From positions 1 to 64,000 of the forward strand of contig NZ_QUCY01000013.1 in assembly GCF_003474385.1 (NCBI RefSeq): DNA of 64,000 nt, written 5' to 3'. A model generated the notes under the pieces. That model searched no databases, was not told where the DNA came from, and saw only the letters and a program-made list of their open reading frames with translations. The stretch's first letter is position 1, and the number at the start of each line of letters is the position of its first letter. The translations under genes were made by a program, and so were the position numbers. The DNA comes from Senegalimassilia sp003474385 (GTDB taxonomy: Bacteria; Actinomycetota; Coriobacteriia; Coriobacteriales; Eggerthellaceae). Positions 1 to 8,834 of the stretch are shown in pieces.

Positions 1-88
1 AGAAAACTTGTCTTACGGGTCTTGACTACTCATAGCTGGTCTCTTTCTGGAACCGCGTCGTCACAGAACGCGGCTCGAAACGTATCGG

Positions 89-2260
89 CTATCTTGCGGG
101 CGCCTGCTCGGGAAACGTGCGACGAAGCTCGAGCGCGAGCGCCTGATGATCGGGCTCGGCAAGCCCGGGGTCTGCCGCCATGATGGCGGCGGCATCGGCG
201 TGCGCGGCCTGGATGACCCGCTCGTCGCGCACGATGTTGACGAGCTTCAACGCGCTCGCCCCGCTTTGCCGATTGCCTAGGATGTCGCCCTCGCGCCGTA
301 GCGACAAGTCGTATTTCGCCAGCTCGAAGCCGTCATCGGTGCGCTCCATGGCGGCAAGGCGCGCCAAGGACTGCTCGGATTTCGAAGTGGAGACCAAAAA
401 CACCTGCGCCGGCTTCTCGCCGCGGCCCACGCGCCCGCGCAGCTGATGGAGCTGCGAGAGCCCGAAACGGTCGGCGTCCATGACGATCATGACCGTGGCG
501 TTGGGCACGTCCACGCCCACCTCGATGACGGTGGTCGCCACGAGCACCTGCGTTTCGTTGTCGCGGAACCGGCCCATGACGGCGTCCTTGTCGGCGGGCT
601 TCATGCGCCCGTGCAACAACTCCACATGCCAATCGGCGAACACCGTCTGCTGCAGATAGGACGCTTCCTTGGTTGCGGCCGTGACGTTATCGCCGGCGAA
701 ATCGGCGTCCGACTCGATGCTGATGGACGCGAACTCGTAGGCCTCCTCGTCGGCTTCCCTGCCCCGACCTCCGGCCCGCTTATCGCGCGCTTCGGCATCC
801 TGCCCGATAAGCGGGCAGACCACGTACACCTGCTCGCCGCGAGACAGCGCCTCGCGCGCCGCATCGTAAGCCCTGCCCTGATCGGCCTTCGACACGACGT
901 GCGTGGTGCGGCGGGCCGAGTCGTTGGGACGGTGCTTGATGTAGGACAGCGTCATATCGCCGAACACCGCCAGCGCGAGCGTACGGGGAATGGGCGTAGC
1001 GGTCAGGTAGAGCGCATCGGGGGCTTCGCCCTTGGAAAGGAGCGCCGCGCGCTGCTCCACGCCGAAGCGCTGCTGCTCGTCGATGACCGCAAGCGTGAGG
1101 CGCTTGAAGCGCACATCGGGTTCGAGCAGCGCGTGAGTGCCGACGAGCACGCAGATGCCGCCGTCGGCTGCGCCTTCAAGCAGGCGGGCTCGCTCGTCAT
1201 CGGGAGTGGAACCCGTGAGCAGGCCCCAGGTGACGCCCACTTCGTCGAACCACTTCCCCAGCGACGCGGCATGCTGGCGCGCGAGCACCTCGGTGGGCGC
1301 CATGAGCGCCGCCTGGGCGCCCGTGTCGGCCACGGCGGCAAGGGCGAAGGCCGCGACGGCGGTTTTGCCCGTGCCCACGTCGCCGAGCAGCATATGGTTG
1401 GCCGCCTCGGGCGCCGCCATGCGCGCGAGGATATCCGCACGAGCCTGCTGCTGCTCCGCGGTAAGGGTGAACGGCATGACACAGTCGAGCGCCGCCGCGC
1501 ACGGGCCGTCCACCACATGCGCCGTCGGCTGCGCGCCGGCGGCGCGACGGGCGGCCTGCGACATGAGCGCGAGCTCGAGCAGCAGCAGCTCCTCGTACAC
1601 CAGGCGGCGGCGCGCTTCGGCGGCCTCCTCCATAGTATGCGGGAAATGGATGCACGACAGCGCGGCGGCGCGCGTCATGAGCCGATACCGCACGCGCAGA
1701 TCGAGCGGCAGCGGATCGTAGCAGCCTTGCACGGCATCGAGCGCGTTTCCCACCAAACGGCGCATCCACGCTGCCGAGATCTTCTCGCATGCCGGATGCA
1801 CGGGGATGATCATGCCCTCGGCCACCTGACCGTCGCCGAGCTGCTCGATATAGGGATTCACCATGCGCTTGAAGCCGTAGTCGAACTCCACCTTGCCGGC
1901 GACGGCGATACCCATGCCGGGCTTGAGCTGGTCTTTCAGCCAAGGCTGGCGAAAGCATGTGACCATGAGCACGCCGGTTGCGTCCACCACCGCGATCTCG
2001 ACCAGCGTGAGGTTGGGGCGCGGACGCTTGAGCTTGACCTCATGGACGGTGCCCTGGATAGTGCACGACCCGCCGATGCGCGCGCCGGCGACGGTCTCGC
2101 GCTTCGACAGGTCTATGTAGCGTCGGGGAAAGTGCGTGAGCAGGTCGCGAACCGTGCGCACGCCCAAACCCGCAAGCGCCTGCGCGCGAGCCGGGCTGAC
2201 CAGCTTCACGCGCGACGCGGGTTCATCTAAGGCTAATGTTGCTGCGAGCCTATCGGCCAC
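89..2260 (-). CDS. recG: ATP-dependent DNA helicase RecG
   Basis: Branch-migration helicase that remodels stalled forks and Holliday junctions in the cytosol. The 723-residue length is normal for RecG. The N-terminal wedge/OB domain (about residues 20-160, with the motif THFPRRYIDLS) is followed by a helicase core: Walker A GDVGTGKT near residue 295, a DEQQRFGV Walker B near 392 (most RecG proteins have DEQH), TATPIPRTLA, and the C-terminal QLRGRVGRG motif VI. The start is GTG at 2260, ten bases after the stop of the DhaL-domain gene, so it is probably translated from the same message. The order Asp23 - DhaL/FakA - recG beside rpmB is also seen in Firmicutes. Family assignment is very secure. 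Confidence 0.96.
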   Translation of the reverse strand: MADRLAATLALDEPASRVKLVSPARAQALAGLGVRTVRDLLTHFPRRYIDLSKRETVAGARIGGSCTIQGTVHEVKLKRPRPNLTLVEIAVVDATGVLMVTCFRQPWLKDQLKPGMGIAVAGKVEFDYGFKRMVNPYIEQLGDGQVAEGMIIPVHPACEKISAAWMRRLVGNALDAVQGCYDPLPLDLRVRYRLMTRAAALSCIHFPHTMEEAAEARRRLVYEELLLLELALMSQAARRAAGAQPTAHVVDGPCAAALDCVMPFTLTAEQQQARADILARMAAPEAANHMLLGDVGTGKTAVAAFALAAVADTGAQAALMAPTEVLARQHAASLGKWFDEVGVTWGLLTGSTPDDERARLLEGAADGGICVLVGTHALLEPDVRFKRLTLAVIDEQQRFGVEQRAALLSKGEAPDALYLTATPIPRTLALAVFGDMTLSYIKHRPNDSARRTTHVVSKADQGRAYDAAREALSRGEQVYVVCPLIGQDAEARDKRAGGRGREADEEAYEFASISIESDADFAGDNVTAATKEASYLQQTVFADWHVELLHGRMKPADKDAVMGRFRDNETQVLVATTVIEVGVDVPNATVMIVMDADRFGLSQLHQLRGRVGRGEKPAQVFLVSTSKSEQSLARLAAMERTDDGFELAKYDLSLRREGDILGNRQSGASALKLVNIVRDERVIQAAHADAAAIMAADPGLAEPDHQALALELRRTFPEQAPAR

Positions 2261-2269
2261 GTTGCCGCC

Positions 2270-3901
2270 CTACTCCACGGAGAAGACGATGGGATACAGG
2301 GGCTGATCGCCGCGGTGCGCGTCGATCTCCAGATCCTCGTATGCTTGCTCGATGCGCTCCTGCAGCGCCTGGAAGTCCTCGTCGGAGAGGTCCTCGCCGG
2401 CGAGCAGCGTGCAGGTGTCGCAATCGTCGGCCTCCATGTGCTCGAGCAGGCCCATGACGACGTCGGAAACGCTGTGACCCACGGCATGGATGGCGCCGTC
2501 GGCGATGCCGATGACGTCGCCGTCGGCGATGGCGTTGCCCTCGGCGTCCTTGGAATCCTTGATGGCGGTGGTGACCTCGCCAGTCTTGACGTCGGCGAAC
2601 GCCTCGGTCATGGCCTCGACGTTATCCTCGAGGGATGCCTCGCCGTCCACGCCGAACATGGCGGCGAAGGCCTGCGGCACGGACTTGGTGGGCACGACGC
2701 CCGCCGGGATGTCAGACAGCTCGCAGGCGGACTGGGCGGCCATGATGATGTTCTTGTTGTTCGGAAGGAAGATGACCGCGTCGGCGTTGACCTTGGCGGC
2801 GGCATCGAGCAGGTCCTTCGTGGAGGGGTTCATGGTCTGACCGCCGGAGACGACGACGTCGACGCCGAGCGACTCCAAGATCTTGGCGTTGCCCTGGCCG
2901 GCGGCGACCGCCACGAACCCGAGCGGCTTGCGCTCGGCGTGCTGCTCGGCCTCGAGCTTCTCGGTGCGCTCCTCGGACTGCATCTTCATGTTGTGGATGA
3001 ACACCTCGGAGATCTGGCCGCGCTCCAGGAAGTACGCCAGCACCTTGTCAGGCGTGTTGGAGTGCACGTGCACCTTGAACTTCGGGGCCTCGCCCACGCA
3101 CAGCTCGCAGTCGCCCATGGTTGCCAGGAAGTCCAGCGCCTCGGCCTTGTCGAGCACGTCGGAATCCACCAGGAACTCGTTGCAATAGGTGAACTCGCTG
3201 CCCTCCCAGTCGTTGATCTGCTCGATCTCGACCTTCGGAGCGGCGTCGCGCGCAAAGGCCAGCTCGTCGACGAGCGGGCCCTCCTTGCCCGTGAGGGCGG
3301 CCACGAAGCCGTCGATGAGGATGGCAAGGCCGTAGCCGCCGGAGTCCACCACGCCGTTCTCCTTCAGCACGGGAAGCAGCTCGGGTGTGCGCTGCACGCT
3401 GGCATACGCCTGCTCGACGACGTGGGACAGCGACTCATCGGCCGACATCTTCTTCTTGCGGGCATACTTGGCGGCGGCAGCGGAGTCCTTCAGCACGGTG
3501 AGGATGGTGCCCTCGACGGGCTTGCGCACCGCATGGAACGCCACGTCCTGGGCCTTGGCCAGGGCGGACTCGATAGACTCGGCGCTGACCGCGTCGAAGC
3601 CGTTGGAGCCTTCGCACAGGCCGCGCAGGATCTGCGAGGTGATGACGCCGGAGTTGCCGCGCGCGCCCATGAGCGCGCCGGTGGTGATGGCCTTGCGGAT
3701 CTCGGCGGCGGAGGCGCCGATGGGCAACTTGGCCAGGCTTGCAACGACGGATTCCAACGTCAGCGACATGTTCGTGCCGGTGTCGCCATCGGGCACGGGG
3801 AAGACGTTGAGACGGTTGACCTCGTCTTTGCGCGCGCTGAGGTTTTTGCTGGCGGCCGCGATTGCGTTGACCAGGTCGTTGCTGGTATAGGTACTAGACA
3901 T
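2270..3901 (-). CDS. DhaL/DAK2-domain kinase, FakA/YloV-like
   Basis: Probable ATP-binding subunit of a fatty-acid kinase, which phosphorylates fatty acids held by a FakB (DegV) partner. The N-terminal DhaL domain (about residues 8-200) has NVFPVPDGDTGTNM, whose aspartates bind magnesium and nucleotide, and the glycine-rich segment GALMGARGNSGVITSQILRG. The middle and C-terminal parts match the FakA-type DUF1949/DegV-like extension (for example PNNKNIIMAA). Length 543 residues is usual. The start ATG at 3901 has AAGGAG ten bases upstream. It sits between an Asp23-family gene and recG, the usual context. No FakB gene lies in this window, so the fatty-acid role is inferred from the family. Confidence 0.88.
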   Translation of the reverse strand: MSSTYTSNDLVNAIAAASKNLSARKDEVNRLNVFPVPDGDTGTNMSLTLESVVASLAKLPIGASAAEIRKAITTGALMGARGNSGVITSQILRGLCEGSNGFDAVSAESIESALAKAQDVAFHAVRKPVEGTILTVLKDSAAAAKYARKKKMSADESLSHVVEQAYASVQRTPELLPVLKENGVVDSGGYGLAILIDGFVAALTGKEGPLVDELAFARDAAPKVEIEQINDWEGSEFTYCNEFLVDSDVLDKAEALDFLATMGDCELCVGEAPKFKVHVHSNTPDKVLAYFLERGQISEVFIHNMKMQSEERTEKLEAEQHAERKPLGFVAVAAGQGNAKILESLGVDVVVSGGQTMNPSTKDLLDAAAKVNADAVIFLPNNKNIIMAAQSACELSDIPAGVVPTKSVPQAFAAMFGVDGEASLEDNVEAMTEAFADVKTGEVTTAIKDSKDAEGNAIADGDVIGIADGAIHAVGHSVSDVVMGLLEHMEADDCDTCTLLAGEDLSDEDFQALQERIEQAYEDLEIDAHRGDQPLYPIVFSVE

Positions 3902-3951
3902 TGATGGGATTCTCCTTCATTGGGGCAGGCGGCAAGGCGCTTAGGCGCGCG

Positions 3952-4299
3952 CTACTTGCGGACCTTCACGCCCTGCACATGCACTTCAACCCCGTCCAGC
4001 GGGACGCGCGCATACTCCTTCAAGACGAACGTGACCTGGTCGACCAGGTTCTGGGACACCGTGTTGATATTGGTGCCGTACTCGATGACGACGTACAGCG
4101 CCACGTGCACGCCGGCATCGGTGGCGGTGACCGTCACGCCGCGGCGCAGGCGGCTGGCGGGCAGGATCTTGGCGATCCCGTCGGCAGCGGAAGGTGCGGC
4201 CATGCCGACGACGCCGTAGCACTCGAGCGCGGCGTTGCCGACCATGTCGGCCAGGACATCGTTGGCAACATGGAGGTTGCCGGGAATGGTATCGTTCAT
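3952..4299 (-). CDS. Asp23/Gls24 family protein
   Basis: Small conserved protein of 115 residues in the Asp23/Gls24 (YloU) family, whose members sit near the membrane and are linked to envelope stress. Seen: GNLHVANDVLADMVGNAAL, the central GVTVTATDAGVHVALYVVIEYGTNI segment and the C-terminal VHVQGVKV, all typical of the family. The reading frame stays open much further upstream, but the ATG at 4299 has AAAGGAA at the right spacing and the family N-terminus begins there, so the longer frame is rejected. It is the first gene of an operon with the DhaL gene and recG, and is divergent from rpmB. Confidence 0.88.
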   Translation of the reverse strand: MNDTIPGNLHVANDVLADMVGNAALECYGVVGMAAPSAADGIAKILPASRLRRGVTVTATDAGVHVALYVVIEYGTNINTVSQNLVDQVTFVLKEYARVPLDGVEVHVQGVKVRK

Positions 4300-4416
4300 G
4301 GCGTTCCTTTCTGGCTCGCATATGCGGGCTCGAAACTTCTGCTGGCAGTATAGCGCATGCAATTGTGCAGACGGTATGCATGCATGGCGCATGCAAGGCA
4401 TAAACACGAAATAATC

Positions 4417-4446
4417 TTGTGATGCTGCAAGTACGTGTGGTATAGT
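4417..4446 (+). promoter_or_regulatory. promoter of rpmB
   Basis: A -35-like TTGTGA (4417-4422) and a -10-like TATAGT (4441-4446) lie 18 bases apart, about 70 bases before the rpmB start codon. The gap of 217 bases between two divergent genes is where a promoter is expected. Assigned by eye. Confidence 0.5.
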
Positions 4447-4516
4447 TGGAGGGCTTTTTGTGCAAGAGCGGCGTTCGCGCCGATACATGCAACCTAGGTA
4501 CATGGAGTGATGAATA

Positions 4517-4708
4517 ATGTCTAAAGTTTGCGAAATCTGCGGTAAGGGCCCCGTTGCCGGTCGTAACGTCAGCCATTCCCACCGCGTGACGAACCGTTGG
4601 TTCCGTCCCAACATCCAGAAGGTCACCATCAAGGACGCCAAGGGCCATGTCCGCAAGGCCAACGTCTGCACCAAGTGCATGAAGGCCGGCAAGGTCACCC
4701 GCGCGTAA
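4517..4708 (+). CDS. rpmB: 50S ribosomal protein L28
   Basis: Large-subunit ribosomal protein of 63 residues. It begins MSKVCEICGKGPVAGRNVSH and ends NVCTKCMKAGKVTRA; the two CxxC pairs (residues 5-8 and near 53-56) mark the zinc-binding C+ form of L28. It is a single-gene unit: its own promoter lies upstream and a strong terminator follows 33 bases after the stop. It is divergent from the Asp23-DhaL-recG operon, a neighbourhood shared with Bacillus-type genomes. Confidence 0.97.
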   Translation: MSKVCEICGKGPVAGRNVSHSHRVTNRWFRPNIQKVTIKDAKGHVRKANVCTKCMKAGKVTRA

Positions 4709-4740
4709 CACCTTCGCGGAACATCCCATAAGGGAAATCG

Positions 4741-4772
4741 AAGGCCCCTGCTCTGTGAGCAGGGGCCTTCTT
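4741..4772 (+). terminator. terminator after rpmB (works both ways)
   Basis: A 12-bp perfect stem (AAGGCCCCTGCT / AGCAGGGGCCTT) with a 5-base loop. A short T-rich stretch follows on the plus strand. The zinc-ribbon gene on the opposite strand ends at 4797, so the hairpin can end both transcripts. Confidence 0.85.
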
Positions 4773-4796
4773 ACGTTCAGGGAGCGAAGCAGCACC

Positions 4797-5522
4797 TTAA
4801 TGCGCCTGCAAGATGAGCAGACGGCCGCAGTTGGGGCATGTGGCCACGTTGCCCTGGGAGCACATGTCGATGACGCGGCCGTGCTCGATGGGCGTGCGGC
4901 ATGCGCCGCAGCGCTCCTCCACAAGCAAGGCCAAAGGCACGCCGGCGGTGGCTGCGGCGGTACGCTCGTAGAGCTTCATGTCGTCGGCGGGCACGCGCTG
5001 AGCCATGGCCTTGCGCTTGGCCTGCATGTCGGTGATTCGTTGCTTCAGCTCGCCGCCTTTCTGCGAAAACGCTGCACCGGAGCTGCGTTCGATACCCTCA
5101 ATCTGCTCCATGGCTGCGGCTATCTGGGCGCGCACCGCCTTGATCTTCTCCAACTCGGCATCGACGGCGCGCATGTTCTCCTCAAGGGCATCCCGGCGCT
5201 CCTGGACGCCCGTCAGCTCCTTGGTGCGCGCATCGACGATGCGGAAATCGCCTTGCGCCTGCTCGATTTCGTCCTGGATGCGGCGGGCCTTGCCGGCCAG
5301 ACCGTCATCCTCCTCGGTGATGCGCGCAAGCTTGTCCTCTGCCTTGGCCGCAAGCTTCTCCACCTGTTCCGCCTTGGCGGCGACGGCGCGCCTCTTCGCC
5401 ATGGCATCGGCGACGGCCTTGCGCTCGGGCAGCTCCTGGAGCTGCTTCTCGGCGCGGATGATCTGCACATCGAGTTCCTGCATATGCAAAAACGCGGCCA
5501 AAACCTCGGAATCGATCCTCAT
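4797..5522 (-). CDS. coiled-coil zinc-ribbon protein (DUF164/CdsZ-like)
   Basis: Protein of 241 residues: a long charged alpha-helical coiled coil (about residues 10-175, rich in E, K, R and A) followed by a C-terminal C4 zinc ribbon with CGAC near residue 205 and CPNCGR near 230. This matches the family often labelled C4-type zinc-ribbon or nucleic-acid-binding protein. The start ATG at 5522 gives MRIDSEVLAAF and has AAAAGGA upstream; the frame is open further upstream but has no better site. It lies 65 bases after the Nif3-like gene on the same strand, a pairing common in many bacteria. Its exact function is unknown. Confidence 0.8.
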   Translation of the reverse strand: MRIDSEVLAAFLHMQELDVQIIRAEKQLQELPERKAVADAMAKRRAVAAKAEQVEKLAAKAEDKLARITEEDDGLAGKARRIQDEIEQAQGDFRIVDARTKELTGVQERRDALEENMRAVDAELEKIKAVRAQIAAAMEQIEGIERSSGAAFSQKGGELKQRITDMQAKRKAMAQRVPADDMKLYERTAAATAGVPLALLVEERCGACRTPIEHGRVIDMCSQGNVATCPNCGRLLILQAH

Positions 5523-5587
5523 GCGAATCCTTTTCGTTCGGGCGCCCCGCGTGCAGCCGCACCGCGGCGCGGGGCGCGGTTTGCAAG

Positions 5588-6517
5588 TTACACGCGCACT
5601 GCCTCGGGATAAGACCACCTGTCGCGCTGCGACACGACGGCGACCAGCTCATCGGGCACCCCCGCATCGCGCACGCTGGCGGCGAGCACGCCGCAAAACG
5701 GCAGCTCGGAGGTATCGTGCCCCAGGTCGATCACGGCCATGCCCGCCTGGGACAGGTCGAGCGCGTCATGGTATTTGACCTCACCGGCAACAAGCACGTC
5801 AGCGCCGGCGGCAAGCGCGGCGCGGCCCGTCGGGCCCGCCGAGCCCGTGCAGGTGACGACGGTCCGTACCGCGCGATCGAAGCTCCCCCACACGCGCGGC
5901 GCGCGGCCGAACACGCTGGTGCAGCGCGCGGCAAGCTGGCCGAGCGTCATCTTCTCGGCGGGAGCGCACAGCTGGCCGTAGCCCTTCTCGGCGCAGCCAG
6001 CCTTCGGCTCAACCACCCCGCGCAGCGACAGCCCCAGCATGCCGGGCAGCATGCGCTGGGCGCGGGCGGAAACGTCGAGGGCGGTATGGAAGTTCATGAG
6101 AGCCACGCCGCGCTGAATGGCGCGATACACCACCGCGCCGGAGTTCAGCGCCGGCGACGAAGCCGGCTGAAACGACGTGGGCGGCGTCAGATAAGCCGGG
6201 TGATGCGTGACGAGCACGTTCGCGCCCGCATCGGCTGCCGCATCGATGGCGCTCACCGTGGGGTCGAGCGCCACGGCAACCGCCCGCACCGGCGCCGCCG
6301 GATCGCCCACCAGAAGGCCCGTGCGGTCCCACTCCTCGGCATCCGCTGCCGGAAACTCGGCCAGAAGCGCCTGTTCGAGCGCGCCCACCGAGAGCTGGAA
6401 GCTTTTGGCGCGCAAGCCGCCGACCTCCACGCGCAAAAGCTCAGGTTTGCCCTCGCCCTGCGTCGCCTTCCCCTTCGAGCCTTCGATCTTGATCTTCTTC
6501 GAAGCCATGTCCATCAA
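5588..6517 (-). CDS. Nif3-like dinuclear metal centre protein
   Basis: Member of the Nif3/YbgI/YqfO family, hexameric proteins with a two-metal site; some act as GTP cyclohydrolase-like hydrolases, but the in vivo role is unsettled. Length is 309 residues. Seen: DRTGLLVGDP near the start of the core domain, VTHHPAYL with the tandem metal-binding histidines (about residue 102), MNFHTALD, and a C-terminal VIDLGHDTSE, the second metal-ligand motif. The first 40 residues are a lysine- and glycine-rich extension, so a start nearer LSVGALEQAL is possible. It lies upstream of the zinc-ribbon gene in the same operon. Confidence 0.87.
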   Translation of the reverse strand: MMDMASKKIKIEGSKGKATQGEGKPELLRVEVGGLRAKSFQLSVGALEQALLAEFPAADAEEWDRTGLLVGDPAAPVRAVAVALDPTVSAIDAAADAGANVLVTHHPAYLTPPTSFQPASSPALNSGAVVYRAIQRGVALMNFHTALDVSARAQRMLPGMLGLSLRGVVEPKAGCAEKGYGQLCAPAEKMTLGQLAARCTSVFGRAPRVWGSFDRAVRTVVTCTGSAGPTGRAALAAGADVLVAGEVKYHDALDLSQAGMAVIDLGHDTSELPFCGVLAASVRDAGVPDELVAVVSQRDRWSYPEAVRV

Positions 6518-6608
6518 GTCCTTCCATGTGATGAGGCTTCCCTTGGAACGGCCCGGGCCGCATGCCCCGGCCGTATGCCCCGCCGCTTCGACAGGGACTT
6601 TGCCGCCT

Positions 6609-7421
6609 TTACTCTAGCGCAATCTGACGTCGGTCGCCCGTTGATGTGGGAACCGTAACGCAGCGGTAGCCCGCCTCGTACATGGCCGCAAGCCCGGGCA
6701 TGAGGTTGCGGTCGACCACGGCCGGGTCATGCGCATCGGTGCCGATGGAGCACGGGATGCCCGCGCGGCAGAACGTGCGCAGAAGGTCGGGCGCGGGGAA
6801 CAGCTCGGCGCACGCGTACGTGAGGCCCGAGGTGTTCACCTCCACCATGCGGCCGCTCGATTGCACGGCCTCGGCCGCCTCATCGTAGAGCGGCTGGAGA
6901 TTGAAGCTGGGACGATAACCGAACTTCTTCACCAGATCGGGATGCGCCATGCACGTGAAGGGCATGTCAGTGCAGCTGGCGGCCTGGCACCACACCTCGA
7001 AGTAGCGACGCCATACCGAATCGACGCCCACGTCGTGCCAGCGCGTCTCCTGAGCCGGGTCGTCGAAGGCCCATCCGTCAAGATAGTGCACGCTGCCGAG
7101 CACGTGGATGAAGTTGGAGAAGTCGAGCGCCGAGAAGTCGCGGTCCTCCTGCGCACCGAGCCAGTCGATCTCGCAGCCGGGGATGACTTGCATCTCGGGA
7201 TGAGCGGCGGCCGCTGCAGCGATATCGATGAGGTAATCGGGCAGGCGATCCCACGCCATGGAGACCACGTTGTCGGGATCCATTGCCGCCGACATGGGGT
7301 AATGCTCGGTAACGGCGATGGCGCCGAGCTTGGCGGCCGCGGCGGCGTCCACCAGCTCGGCCACCGTGCCGTGACCGTGGCCGGTGTAGTTCGTATGCGT
7401 ATGCATGGTTACCAGTTCCAT
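6609..7421 (-). CDS. PHP-domain phosphoesterase, histidinol-phosphatase-like
   Basis: Metal-dependent phosphoesterase of the PHP superfamily, closest in style to histidinol-phosphatase HisK. Length is 270 residues. Metal-ligand motifs run in family order: MHTHTNYTGHG at the N-terminus, ITEHYPM-like AVTEHYPM near residue 40, PGCEIDWLG near 80, VLGSVHYLDG, MAHPDLV, and SIGTDAHDP at the C-terminus. The start ATG at 7421 has AAAGGAG seven bases upstream; the open frame upstream of it lacks a site. No other histidine genes are nearby, so the substrate is not proven. Confidence 0.83.
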   Translation of the reverse strand: MELVTMHTHTNYTGHGHGTVAELVDAAAAAKLGAIAVTEHYPMSAAMDPDNVVSMAWDRLPDYLIDIAAAAAAHPEMQVIPGCEIDWLGAQEDRDFSALDFSNFIHVLGSVHYLDGWAFDDPAQETRWHDVGVDSVWRRYFEVWCQAASCTDMPFTCMAHPDLVKKFGYRPSFNLQPLYDEAAEAVQSSGRMVEVNTSGLTYACAELFPAPDLLRTFCRAGIPCSIGTDAHDPAVVDRNLMPGLAAMYEAGYRCVTVPTSTGDRRQIALE

Positions 7422-7618
7422 GCGGGCTCCTTTCGTTATGCAAAACCCGCGGGCGCGATGCGGCGGATACTCGGGCCAGCAGGTTCGTTTGGCGGGGCGT
7501 GGCGTCGCGACGGACTCATGCCGCAAGCGATGCGCGACGGTGAAAACCGTTGCGCGCAGCGGATCGACGGCGGGGCAAACCTAGTCGGGGCCGCCTTCCG
7601 GCAGCCCCGAGCGATTCC

Positions 7619-8827
7619 CTATTCCCAGTTCAAAACCGAGTCGATGACGTCCAGGAACGCCTGAACATCCTCGGCGGTGGTGTAGCGGCCCATGGAGATG
7701 CGCAGCGCCCCGTGCGCGGCGTCCGCATCGATGCCGATAGCGCGCAGCACGTGGCTGGGCTCAAGCGAATGCGAGCTGCACGCCGATCCACCCGAAACGC
7801 CGAAGCCGCGCATGTCGAAGCGCAGGATGAGCGTCTCGCTTTCGAGCGCGTCGACGAGCACGTGAACGATGTTGGGCAGGTAGTCCTGCGAGCCGGGCGT
7901 TACCTGGACCGTGGGACGGACGCCGGGCTTTTCGGCAAGCGCGGCGTAGAGCTTGTCGCGAAGGGCCCCCAGACGCGCCTGCTCATCGGCCTGCTTTTCC
8001 TGGGCGACCTGGATGGCTGCGGCGAAACCCGCCGCGCCGCAGACGTTCTGCGTGCCGCTGCGACGGCCTGCCTCCTGTCCGCCTCCGAGCATAAATGCAT
8101 CGAAGGGGGTGCGGCTTTTCACGTACAGCGCGCCGACGCCCTTCGGGCCGCCCACCTTGTGAGCGGAAAACGATGCGGCGTCGCAGCCCCAATCGACCAC
8201 GTTGACGGGCACCTTGCCAAGCGCCTGCGTGGCATCGGTGTGGAACAGCGCGCCGGCGGCGTGCGCCGTGCGGGCAAGCTCGGCCACGGGTTGCACCGAG
8301 CCTACCTCGGAGTTCGCCGCCATGACGCTGACGAGCACCGTTTCAGGGCGCATGACCTGCTCGAGCGCGGCCGCGGTTATGAAGCCGTTGCGGTCGGGCT
8401 GCACGCGCGTGACCGAGAAGCCCATCTGCTCGAGGCGCTTGGCCGGGGCCAGGACCGCATCGTGCTCGATGGCGCTGACCACCACGTGCGGCTGGGCGCT
8501 GCCCGCGCCTCCGAGGCGTCGGGCGTGCGCCGCCGCCTGCGCCAGGCCGATGATGGCGGCGTTGTCGGCCTCGGTGGCGCCGCTGGTGAGGACCACCTCG
8601 TCGGGACGCGTGGCGCCTAGAGCGCGGGCGATGGCGCGACGGGCGTCCTCGAGCGCGGAGAACGCCGCACGACCGGGGACGTGCAAGCTGTTGGCGTTGC
8701 CGCCGAAGGCGATGTTTGCGCGGCCGGGCACCATGTAAGGCGCCATAGCCTGAGCAGCTTCCTCGCAAAGCGGGGCAGTTGCCGCGTAATCAAGGTATAC
8801 GTAGTTTTCCGGGACCTTCGCCACCAT
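7619..8827 (-). CDS. cysteine desulfurase (NifS/IscS class)
   Basis: PLP enzyme that takes sulfur from cysteine for iron-sulfur clusters and thiolated tRNA. With the ATG at 8827 the protein has 402 residues and begins MVAKVPENYVYLDYAATAPL, the class I N-terminus. Seen: TSGATEADN near residue 80, the PLP lysine in SFSAHKVGGPKGVGALY (about 205), and the catalytic cysteine in SGGSACSSHSLEPS (about 330). It begins seven bases after the rpe stop, with AAGGAGG inside the end of rpe. No iscU or sufB is adjacent, so I do not choose between iscS and nifS. The longer frame to 8953 overlaps rpe and is rejected. Confidence 0.92.
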   Translation of the reverse strand: MVAKVPENYVYLDYAATAPLCEEAAQAMAPYMVPGRANIAFGGNANSLHVPGRAAFSALEDARRAIARALGATRPDEVVLTSGATEADNAAIIGLAQAAAHARRLGGAGSAQPHVVVSAIEHDAVLAPAKRLEQMGFSVTRVQPDRNGFITAAALEQVMRPETVLVSVMAANSEVGSVQPVAELARTAHAAGALFHTDATQALGKVPVNVVDWGCDAASFSAHKVGGPKGVGALYVKSRTPFDAFMLGGGQEAGRRSGTQNVCGAAGFAAAIQVAQEKQADEQARLGALRDKLYAALAEKPGVRPTVQVTPGSQDYLPNIVHVLVDALESETLILRFDMRGFGVSGGSACSSHSLEPSHVLRAIGIDADAAHGALRISMGRYTTAEDVQAFLDVIDSVLNWE

Positions 8828-8834
8828 GGGACGC

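Noticed and set aside
1..88. possible terminator of recG (CCGCGT / ACGCGG, 53-73)
   Set aside because: Only six pairs with a 9-base loop and no T run; not listed as a feature.
446..2230. 594-codon frame on the plus strand
   Set aside because: It lies wholly opposite recG and is rich in H, R and A, the mark of an antisense shadow in GC-rich DNA.
2315..3904. 529-codon plus-strand frame opposite the DhaL gene
   Set aside because: Shadow of the DhaL gene; the composition is unlike any known protein.
3986..4924. 312-codon frame covering rpmB and the Asp23 gene
   Set aside because: It overlaps rpmB and the real Asp23-family gene in other frames.
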